From Glomus cerebriforme (Eukaryota; Glomeromycota; Glomeromycetes; Glomerales; Glomeraceae): a DNA stretch of 64,000 nucleotides. The notes under the pieces were generated by a model. The model searched no databases and was not told the DNA's origin. It saw nothing but the letters and a program-made list of their open reading frames with translations. The stretch spans positions 89,958 to 153,957 of the forward strand of contig QKYT01000161.1 of assembly GCA_003550305.1 (NCBI GenBank). The letters run 5' to 3'. The translations under genes were made by a program, and so were the position numbers. Positions within the stretch are counted from its first letter, which is position 1; each line of letters begins with the position of its first letter. Positions 48,201 to 59,376 of the stretch are shown here, piece by piece.

Positions 48201-50851
48201 ATATCAGATTAATTAATATTAAAATTATTAGTATTATTTTTTTTTTTTTTACTGATAAATTATTATATTAATCAGATATAACTTCAAGTGATATAGAGGA
48301 AAATAATGAAGGTAATAAATATTAAATTTTATTATTATTCAATTATTTGGAGAAAGTTGAGTTTCTTAGTATGCAGTAACTGCATAGTAACCAGTAGATT
48401 GCAATTAATTTACTATCAGATATGGTATCAACTATATAGTTAATATGCCATTGCTTTGTAGTTACTGCGTATTAAGGAAATTATGTTTCTGCAAAAGTTA
48501 TTGATATTTTATTAATTTTATTAATTCTATTATGTTCGTTAGATTCTCAATTAACTAATTCTAATTCTACATCAATAATGAAGATTATGAAAAGGATGAA
48601 GTCTGATCAACAAGTGATTCGACAGTTGAAATTGAATCATGGTTTATTAATGGATGGTTGTAACATACAGCCGAGTAAACAAGCTATTTTTATTGATGAT
48701 GGTGAATTAAATGTAAGCTTATATGATGGACAACCTATAGTATATTTTAATATAAATGATCCTGATTCTTTGGAAAATTTGATCAGTTTTGATTCTAACG
48801 AAGATAATTTCAATAATAATACATTACAACCATCTGATATATGCATTAATTTTCCAATTGCTGAAATCACTTATAAAGGAAATTTGCAGAAATCATTTTT
48901 AAAATGCAAGGAAAATGATACAAACTTACTTGAAATGTATGGACATTTTTTCGCAAGAAAAGTTTTAGTTGGTAGTAAATTATTTATTAAAGAAATTAGT
49001 TCATTTACTCAAACTCAAATTGAAATTTTAAAATTTTATTTGATGTGTGCATATAATTCTGTAAAATATTCTATAGAAATTCAATTTAATAGTTTATTCA
49101 CCCTAAATCTTTTACCAGAAATGAAAACATTGGATGGGGAAAAGCTAAATACTTATGAAGAGTTGATCAACTGGATGAATGATTTATATCAATTGAAAAC
49201 ATTTGATGCAAATTTAATCAACCGAATGAATAATTTAAATAATTTGTACCAAATGAAAACAATTGATATAATTTCTTACGATAATCTCGTTTCTACTTCT
49301 CAATTGCGAGACAGTATATCAACGATATATGATCCTGATATTTCAAATGAAAGACAACCCGGAATCATCAATTTTAAAGAGAAGTTAAGATTAGAAGATT
49401 GGATTGGAGATGCGGCATATAATAATCTCTTAAGTTGGGTCATAGATTTTCATCTTATTCAAGGATTCATAATTAATCAAAATCATGAACTAGAAATTAG
49501 CAAGAAAATTGCCGTTCATTTTATTGAAACTCCTAAAGTTAATTTTAGTGATAAATCTAGTTTAGTAATGATCAGGCCGTCAACGAAATTAGAAGCTATG
49601 TTAATTTCCAACAATATTTTTTCAATCAAAAATTTATTCTCTTTTCCATTCATTAAAAATGACGTTGAAAGTTATGGGGATTATAATCATATTCTAGTTA
49701 AACTTGAACGACATGAAATTATCTTAAATGAAGATATTATAAAACCTACAAAAGAGTTTGAACATTCCATAGAAAAAGCACTTGATAGTATAAAGCCACT
49801 TAAAGCTTTACAAGATGTATTTAATGAATATGGTCATTTATTTCCACAAAGAATCATTTTGGGAAGCTCTTTTAAAAATATTTTATCAAATTCTTCTTCA
49901 TATAATAAATTTGATAAAATTAATTTAGAATCACCAATATTTGATTCATTAAAACCGCATTTAGATAGTTTAAATATTTCATGTCTATTAACACAAAAAG
50001 GAAAAAATATTGAAAAAAATGATTTACCTAATTGGATTAAAGATGCGAATGATAATCTGGAGACTATTGAATTTGATAATATCATTCCTCTCTATAAAAT
50101 TCTCAAAGAGGAACAACAAAGGAAAATAGATAATATGTTAGAAAATGATTTTAAGATTATAATGACAGGAATTACTGATTTAAAAGATTTAAATAATAAT
50201 AACGTTGAACATTATAAACATATTAATTTAGAATTTTCATTGGAAGATGAAGATTATGAAGTATTTGGATCAATTATTTCAAAAAATAATTTAAAATCAG
50301 AAGAAATTTATGTTAATTTTGGATTGTACGATTTTAATGGATTTTTTGCGATAATTAAAAAATTAGAAGAATTAGAATCAGCAAGTATTGATATAACTAA
50401 ATGTTATGTATTATGGATGATTATCGGAATTCCCTCGAAATTATCAGTTTTTAGTCCAAATAATCGAAATGTTCAGGTTAAATCTTTTGCAAAAACAATT
50501 ACATTACAACCTAATCAATTATACTATCCTATCGAAACTCCTTGTTCATTATCTGAAGGATATATTATTTCGGTTCATGCATATTATCCGTTAACAAATT
50601 GTGAGCCTGATAATATTGTTAAGTTAGCTGGATGGAAAGACAAATTCATTAATGTTAAAATAGTTAATGCATCTCAACTTAATTTTAATAGTACTTCAGA
50701 GCTTAGACCAGCTATTAATATAAACTTACATATTTGTGTTTTATGTTCTGATTATAAAAGCTTAAGGATTGGTAATAAAGAAGGAGTTGAACTACCTTTA
50801 GATTTAATGGGATATATTTTAACTAAAGAGAATTTTGATGAAAATATTTAA
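45206..50851 (+). CDS. TKL kinase / AIG1-like GTPase x2 / MACPF-like fusion protein (right copy)
   Basis: Exons 45206-45676, 45745-48187, 48276-48311 and 48543-50851 join in frame to 1,752 residues. Residues 30-45 are a Cys cluster (C-x8-C-x2-C-x2-C). The kinase has EGGFSKVY near 103-110, Lys142 in VALK, HKD at 235-237 and DFG at 260-262. P-loops are at 487-494 (GHIGVGKS) and 707-714 (GRTGSGKS), each in a domain with EWKG, CVIDxR and VRTKF strands, like AIG1/GIMAP GTPases but lacking the usual DxxG Gly. The MACPF-like module from about 996 has YGHFFARKVLVGS (from 1116) and YGHLFPQRIILGS (from 1413), then the W..L/EFDNIIPLYKIL and DYEVFGSII blocks shared with the stand-alone family. No signal peptide is visible. 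It is the mirror copy of 33211-38781. Confidence 0.74.
48362..48480. mobile_element. MITE in intron 3 of the right copy
   Basis: The ends TTTCTTAGTATGCAGTAACT and the inverse of TTTCCTTAATACGCAGTAACT form imperfect inverted repeats of about 20 bp. It accounts for the length of this intron (231 nt). The mirror gene has a different element in the same intron. Confidence 0.65.
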
Positions 50852-53818
50852 TTGTAGTGATTTCGATAGTTTGTAGATTTTTCGATAATTTTTCAATATT
50901 AGATAGTTACATTTTTTATCAATGAAATGTTTTTTTTAATAAAGAACTGTTCTGATCGTAATCTCATATTTTGTGTATCATTCAATTCCTTAAAGGATCC
51001 GGATCTGATATCATTCAGGGTAAAATACATCTCCAATTTATCCCAAAACATAAAAAAGTTTCACTCATCTATTAATGATATATTTAAATAGATTATTATG
51101 ATTTTAAAAATACTAATTTTATACAACTATGCATCTTGGCCAAGCTTCCAATAATTCGTCATTTGAAGGAACTTCACCAGTAAAGCTAATAATATTCAGC
51201 GTCTTTATTTTCTTTAACATTTATAGGTTCAATTACATGATTCATTTTGCAGCATAAAATTAATTTAATGAATAATGAGAAAAATTATATTAAAGTACGG
51301 TACATAATAATTTAATAACTTTTGGTTTTACACAAAAAAATGTTCTCTTCAGCATTAACAGCTTATTCGAAGTTAAATTGCATGATATAACAGATAACTA
51401 ACGTCTTACTCTAGTTTCATAATATATATTGTAAAGTACATCATAGACTCAACTCAACAGTTGCAACAAATTTAAAAATAAAATTTCTGCAATTGTTTGA
51501 GTATTCCAATTTTTACCTAACTTCAAAATCTGAATTTATCATTAGATTTATCTCAATATCCTTCATCAAATAAAGCCAGTTGTTAATTTATTAATCTCTT
51601 ATATCGGCAAATACTATTATTTTACTAATTGATTTATCTTTTTATATATTGTAAGTATCTCCTAGTAAAGTCAGAATATTTTGGTGGGGAATATAATTTA
51701 GTTGACGGTTCATCTGAAGTCTGGAAAATGGTGGTGTTTATTATCTGCTGCTTCACACGTACCATTTATTATAAAGAAATATGTATAAAGAATATATATT
51801 ATTAAATGAATATTTTTTTTTTAAAAAAAAAACGATTTTTACAATTTTCTTAATCTATAAAATGAATTTTAAAAATTGTCAATTCTTTAATTTATTGAAA
51901 TAAATTAATATACACTCTAGATTATCCGTTTTTAGAAAAAAAAAGCCCATTTCAAAATGAATATTCCTATGATATACTGTAAATAAATAAAAACCAATAA
52001 ATTTCCTGCTTAATTTATGATAAAATAATAAACCAATATTTAAAATATTTAAAAATTGAAAAGACAAGTTTTCTTTTCTTGTTTTTGTTATTATTTTTGA
52101 AACAAAAAAAAACACAAGATTTTATTACAATATAGCATTTGTATTGTTGTTTTAAGTTTGTAAAGTATTTTAAATTTTTTAAATTTTTTAGAATATTAAG
52201 AGAATATAAATTTATATATCATTTTATTCAATCTTTCATCCTTTCTTTCAAAACTTTTAGGATGTAAAAATTGTCGATTCATACATGACAATAATTAGTC
52301 ACTTCATGCGTCAGCAAATTGAAAAAGAAAATTCGACGATATAAAGATTCTTGCCCAAAAATAAATGATAAATTTAAATTTTAAGTAAACGTTTTAATCA
52401 ATGGGAAATTTTTTAAAATAAACGAAAATGCTATTAGGAAAATTTAATAAAGTTTTTTTACAATACCCATGTTTATCAAACTTTTATTGTGGACGAAATG
52501 ATTGGATGGATATATGTGTGGTACCAAATAACTATTAAAGGAAATGCAATTTTTTTTGAAAAAATAAGGCGTGAGCTTTGTATATTTATTGTTGATCTCC
52601 AAAAATTTCATATCATGTGTAATTTTTGGAGCTCTACAAGTTTACTTAAACTTAAAAGGCATGTTTAGAATATAGATTTTGAATTGGATAAGAAATATAT
52701 TAATTTGGGACGTAAAACATTGTGGACAAATTTGGAAAAGCAATGTCAATCATGTACAAATCCATTTTAAACATCATTAGTAAGTTGTAGTCTTCCAATG
52801 AACAGCATGAAGCAAATAACGTGGCGCGTAAATATGAACTATGACTCATATCGATAAGTTAATTGAGTCATGTTTGCTAAATAGCAAAGTAGTATTAAAT
52901 AAATATCATGCAAGGTTTAAAAATTTTCGTGGTTTTACGCTTAATGATTTTTTTCATTATAAAAAATTTGGTCAACATAATATCCATGTTACAAACTTTT
53001 GAAAACATTGGTTAAAATATCATGCATAATTGGTTAATAAACTAATCATTATTTATACATATTGATGTCAGGTAAATGTAAAATTGTGACGAGAAAAAAA
53101 AAAAGAAAAAAATTTTTTATCCAATCATAATCATGAAAAATGATACAAAATTAACAATCATAAACTAAAATTTTCTTAAATAAATTTTTCCAGACAGCCT
53201 GCCAAATTTTGATATTTAATTCTTAATTATAGAGGGTTCTATTTAATAAATTAAACTTTTATTATTGATAGGATCATAGATAACTATATACAGTACATGT
53301 AATAAACTATTAAGGACAACAGTAATTATAAGGATCGATCGCTCGTGCATTCGTACTCGTACATCGAAGGATGGAGATTATAGACAAATAAATTGCTTAG
53401 ATATATAGTTTTTTGATCATGTGAAAAATATCTCAGAGTTTGTAGTTTATCATCATTTTTCATTTGTAGTATATGATTTTTATTTTACTGAAAAAAAAAG
53501 TATTCCTTTGTTAGATGTTGTATAAATATTTACTATTCACCATTTTTTTTCGAATCGAGACTATTAGTGTAATACTAGTATATTTTTTACACTTATAATT
53601 TATCAAAATAAGATAACCTTTAAAACATTTTATATAATGTGTATAAAAAGAATTTTTCTTTACAATTAAAAGTATTATTAATACAAAGCTTACTAACGTG
53701 AAATCCAAAGATAATATTACATAAAGTTTCAACGTCTCGACTTAAAAAAAAATATATAATTTTATTACATTCATTCAATATCCTAGAATTTTACAACTAA
53801 TCAAAAATAATTGTAATT
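50852..53818. other. AT-rich gene-poor region
   Basis: I see no supportable gene. The ORFs at 51879-52115 and 53511-53732 are low-complexity, with no recognisable domain. Confidence 0.55.
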
Positions 53819-53872
53819 TAATCCTAATCCTAATCCCAACCTTACCCTAATCTCACGCCCTATCCTAAAATT
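53819..53872. repeat. Degenerate CCTAAT/CCCTAA-like stretch
   Basis: TAATCCTAATCCTAATCCCAACCTTACCCTAATC-type words (about six units, irregular) resemble a decayed telomere-type repeat. It is short and imperfect. Confidence 0.35.
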
Positions 53873-54157
53873 ATACTAAATACACAATTAAAAACTCGAA
53901 TTACACAAAATAAATTATAACTAAACAAAATTGAATTTTGATATATATTTATAATTTAATGATTCCCCTTTATATATACTGTATATATATATCGATCCTA
54001 TAAAATATTGACTTATAAACTTCATTGATACATAAATAGAAATAAACTAATAAAAGTTTATCAACCTTCACTAGTAATAAAAAAAATCATTTGATTTTTA
54101 ATATAATTATAAACAAAATTAAAAGATAAATTATATATATAACATTTACAGTACCTG

Positions 54158-56132
54158 TTAATATGATATTAAACATTCAACATTTTCGCCTTTTGCTATT
54201 TTTGATGTTTTGTTCTTACAAAAAGTACAAGTTTTCTTACAAATGCAATCAACATATTTTACCTTAATTTGATTAATTGTTTGTTTCAAAAAGAAAGGTT
54301 TATAATTTTCTTTTGATAAACAACAACTAATATATTTTGGATCCAAGGAATGTTTTTTAAGATTTTTAAGATCAATGAACGGAGTGTTTTTCAATCCATT
54401 AAACCCAAAAGAAAGTGATGCATAATTATTAGAAGTAAGACCATTTAAAGCAATGAGTATAAAAGTAAATCTTGGTAAATTAACAATACATCTTTTTTCT
54501 AAACAATAAGAAAACACGTCTATTTTAGAGTTATAATTATCTTTATGAAAATTATGTCCAATGATGAGAGAATCATTTGAAGAATCCAAATTTTCTAATA
54601 CAGGTATTCCAAAGATAGGAGTATTATTTGTCATTAAGTCAAGGTCGTCTTTTAATGGTATACTATAAAAATCACATTGATTGTACGGATCATAAATATA
54701 TTTTATTGATGTAACTCTAACATCTGAAGTAAATTTGAAATTTATATCGTAACCAATAACCATAATTCTAATTTTTAATTTATATTCACATTTTTTAAAT
54801 TTTTTTTGAATACCATGAATTATAATTTTAGGTTTCTCATTTTGTTTTCTAAGAATTTGACAATTAAAGAAATCATTTTTTGATTCATCTGTATCAATAA
54901 CTGTTGCAAAAATATCACAATCAGCCTCTTTATTTTGAAGTATTTCTGAAACTTCGTCTGATATATCAACAATTTTGTACTTTCCAGGTTCATTTAAAAT
55001 ATATTCATAATTTTCAATACTTGTATGAAGAATTTTTTTTCCCAATAGATCTAAAGGATGCTTTACGTAAATCATCAGGTAAAAGTTGAAATATACTAAT
55101 AGGATTTTTAAATTCTATACTATCCCAATTTTGATAATCTTTTAAAGATTCAATCCAAGCTTTATCATCAAAATCTTTACCTTCAGGATGGGCTCCTCCA
55201 ATTAATCTCATACGATCAGAACTACAAAAACTTGATTCCTTTTTTGAATCACTAAAATTAATTCCTAATTTTACATGTGAATTTATATTTACAGAACCTT
55301 CTTTAGATTCATCAGCTTTATTTACTACTGAGATTGTATCATCTTTAAAACTAACTCTTCCTCCTAAAATAATTTCAGTAGGAATAAATCGACCATATTC
55401 CTGAATGATTTTAACGAAATTTCTAGAATTTTTAGAATCTATGGCATTAAGCAAGTCATTTTTAAATTCATCAGTTAATTCTAAATTTTCCTTATTAAAT
55501 TTCAATGAAGCTTTACCAATTTCTGTATATTGATATTTTGAATTAATTTCTTCATCAAAATTTTTAATTTGTGAAGTTTCAATTGAAAATCCTAATTCCG
55601 CAAAATCTTGTACATTAATATCATTACTATAAAATAAATTTGTTTTTGCCATCCATTCTAATTTTGATCTAAATTCAAGTCTATCTTTTTTATATTTTTC
55701 AGCATGATATAAATTAAATTTACAATATTTCATTTCAAAAGCTCTTTTACTCGCTTTTTTATTACCATCAACACTTAAAGTACGACCATAATCTAATTTA
55801 CATTCCTTATTTAAATAATCCCAATAACATAAATCTGAATTACTTTTAAATAAGTATAAAAATTTACCATCTGAATTTTCGAATAATAATTCTTTTAAAA
55901 TCATTTTTTCTTCATCTTCACGATCTGTTACTGAATATTCATTAACTAATTTTTTTGAAAATAATAATATATTAATATCATTAATATTACTCTTTTCAAG
56001 TTCTTTACGAATTTCATATAAATTTTTATTGATATCTAATTTTTTCGTTTTTGGATTTGATGGTTTTATTGAATCACCTATTTTTTCTACAATTTTAATA
56101 TATACAGTATTTATTTCATTGGAAGTCGACAT
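54158..56132 (-). pseudogene. MACPF-like protein with a one-base frameshift
   Basis: The start at 56132 gives the family leader (NLYEIRKELE), LDYGRTLSVDG, the signature EYGRFIPTEIILGGRVSF and the W..SL/NPISIFQLLPDDLR blocks. The frame breaks just after SIGKK. It resumes one base over at HTSIENYEYIL and runs through DCDIFATVID to the Cys cluster (CICKKTCTFC) and the stop at 54158. The break lies in a run of eight T on the plus strand (55033-55040), where the intact paralogue at 59377 has one base less at the equivalent place. Both halves are otherwise well conserved, so this is a recent loss, an assembly error in a homopolymer, or a slippage site. It is the left arm of the second palindrome. 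Confidence 0.75.
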
Positions 56133-59100
56133 TTTGAAAAAAAAATTTTTTTTGAATTTTTGAAATTTAAAATTTTGCAAAAAATTTTAGCCTTTTTATT
56201 TTTTTTTCGCGTATAATTTGCAAAAAAATTTGGAAATAAGAAAATGGATTACTTGATTAATCTGATTGATCTACATTTTAGGATTAGTATTATTGTTATT
56301 ATGTCTTAAGGCATTACAAAAATGGATCGATAGTTTAGCCCAATTGTCAACTTGCCAAAATTGAACTCAGCCTTATAACGATAAAAGAATTCTAATGCAA
56401 ATATCTTGAATGTCCGAATGCACGAATTTGGGGTTTTGGGGTTGAATTTAAATTTATTATGCATGTGAAAGAAAGTGTTTATCCAACTAGAAAACAATCA
56501 ATAAAAGTTAATTATGTTATACGAAATAAAATAAATATTTTTTTCCTAATAATCGAGGTCATATGGTCTCACAAATATAGAGAATTAAGAAATAACCCTA
56601 GTCATAGCCCGTCCAACACTAGGAGTTGAAATTCCTTTCCCTTAATACTATCAAGTTACCTGATATAGTTAGTTTGCATGCATGCATTATCGGAGTTCTA
56701 AAACTCCGTAAGTTGTCCTGTGAAAAGTAATTTGGGACGTGTTTTGATATCTTTCACGTTTATTTTTTTAAGTGTATCATTATTTCATGGAATTTATACG
56801 AAAATCATCTTTACACTTTGCCGATCATGTTACTGTACAGTACATATTTACAAGATTTTTACCCATTTTTCCATTATTTATCCATATTTTCTAGGATAAA
56901 ATTTTTATAGGATTATTATTTATAGAATTAATGGAGACATCTTTATTGTTAAAAAGCTTAAAAAGCTTATGTTTTAAACATCATAAAAATCTTCGAAAAT
57001 CTAAACAATCTTACTGCGGTATATTTACACGTGATTAAAACAGTCAGCTGAAAGTTTTCTGAAAAGTAACATTATCATTTTTCTATTTCATTGATACATC
57101 ATTTATTGGATGGTCAGTCAACTAAATAAAATATATGTGGTTACTTTGTTTTTTTTTTAATTTTAAATCAATTATTTACGCGAATTAATACTAATTTTAA
57201 AAATGGCAGCTCATTAGTTGCAAATAATTAAATAATTTATTAACCATTTTTATCTTTATACGTGTAAAATGGTTAAAGGTTTTGAATTATTTAGTCGATT
57301 AATCAAAGATAATAATTCAAATGGATTAATAATAATCATAATGGAATTGGAATGAAAGTTGATAAACAAAAAAGAATATTATTAAAACGATTCATTGGTA
57401 TAGAATTATGCTGGAGATCGGAATCACCTCTATATATTTTAATTAATAGAAAGGAAATAATATATTGTCAAATACTCTAATTTATGAATATTGGAATATT
57501 GAATGAAAAAATGGCTTTATTTATATCATTTTAAGAATATTAAGAGTATTATAAGTCTTGTCTATTACTTATTATTTGTGAAATAATTTATATATTTTGC
57601 ATGACGTGTTGTTATACATTATGACTCATGCTAGCAAAAAAAAAAAGAATTAAAATTATTCCTTGATTGCTAACAAATGAATAATGATAAAATTAAATTT
57701 CATTTATGAATGTTAGCAGCAAAATCATAGATGAAATTAATTAACGTCAGTTATGATATAATCTGATAATATACGACAGTTATTATTGGCTATTCAATTG
57801 TCAGTATAGTTTTAGTTTTTTAGAATGTTGTCATTTGATCAATTTTCAAATTATATTTGTAGTTATAACCCTGTATATTTGCATGACATATAAAATAAAT
57901 ATACTGTGAGTCTTGTGCAATGCGTAAAATATATATACCATGACTCATTGTTTTTTAAAAAAAAAACATAAAAAATAGAGAATTTGCATGACATAAAATA
58001 AATAATTATTATATGGAATTATATGGATATTGTACGTTCGCGACGTTAACCAATGTAAGAAAAATATGTGATTATGACCTTATATATACAGTAGATAGTT
58101 GCAACATGTGTCACATCGTTGTATTGTTCGACGCGTAAATATGAACTATGAGTAGTGCATATCGATGTCATGGTTCTTTACATAATCAATAGTAAAAATT
58201 TTAATATTGATGAATTATTCTCTTTTTCAGATACCATAGGTTTTTTTAATTTTTAATGATTATCAAACTCCTTCACACTCCTGCCAAATAACGTGTACTG
58301 TGATTCACCTGAAGTATTAAGGCGGGCAATTGTAAGAAGTTTTTATAAAAATAAGGATTTAAGAGTCGTGCATCAGATAGTAGTTTTGCACTTTTCATGA
58401 AACTTTTAGCTAGCTGGAACACGTTTGATCACGTGTAAATATACCGCAGTAAGTCTTTGTTTTAAAACGTGAAACTTAGACGTTTAGATTTTTAACTAAA
58501 ATATAAGAAGCTGTTTAACAATAAAAATGTTTCATTTGTAGATATGAAACATGATCGGCAAAAAAATGAAAATCAGATGGGAAATCAGATTACATTTATA
58601 GAAAAAAAAATCCCGGAATTGTATCAATTTTTTTTTTTTTTTTACAGAATAATGACGGAGTCCAGAACTCCAATTTAAAACAATGAAATACGAATGAATA
58701 CGACTAACTATATCAGTACGTAGCACGAAGTTCCACACTTGGTTTGTTATAATTGGAATGACAATATAAGGGAATTACAGCCCAGTATTCCACAATAGTG
58801 TTGGATTAACAGGATTAACATATAATAATTTTGGGGCAAAAATGACTTATATTAACTTGTACATAATGGTTTATTGTCCATTATGATTTACTAATATTCT
58901 TTGTTTTATTTTTGTTTTATTGTTTATAGTATAAACACAATTAATTTTTACTTTTAACAGTTAAACTTTAATTAATTAAAATGGATCCTTTAATAAAATA
59001 AAATTGTTACTTTACCTTAAATGTTTAACAAATGAATATATTTAAGTTGTGAATAATCACTTTCTTTTTATATAATTTATAAATGTAAACTAGTCTCAAA

Positions 59101-59376
59101 ACCTAAATAAATTTTGTCTCCATTATTGGACATTCGGGAGTTTAAACTCCGTTACAAATGTTTCAAATTAAACAATAATACTTACTAATCCTAAAATGTA
59201 TAAAATGTAGCTTGTAGATTAATTGCTTAATCATTATTTCCGAATTTTGTCATCAAAGCTATATGTAAAAAAAAACATAAAGCTGGAGAAAAAAATTTTA
59301 TAAATTTCAAAAAAAATTCAAAAATTTCAACAATTTATTTTTATTTTTCTTTTAAGAAAAAAAAAAGCTTTTGAAA
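56133..59376. other. Palindrome centre between divergent MACPF-like genes
   Basis: No gene is seen. Both sides are inverted copies of each other for roughly 0.9 kb: 56133-57070 and 58370-59240 share, in opposite orientation, TACATTTTAGGATTAGTA, GGAGTTCT/ACTCC words, GCCGATCATGTT, ATCTTTATTGTTAAA and TTACTGCGGTATATTTACAC. The central 57070-58370 is unpaired AT-rich loop DNA. Confidence 0.65.

Noticed and set aside
53819..53872. Chromosome end or internal telomere
   Set aside because: The repeat is too short and irregular and is surrounded by ordinary sequence; kept only as a weak repeat feature.
57290..57480. Possible coding remnant in the loop of the second palindrome
   Set aside because: A short open stretch (FELFSRLIKDNNSNG) ends quickly in stops; too weak to call.
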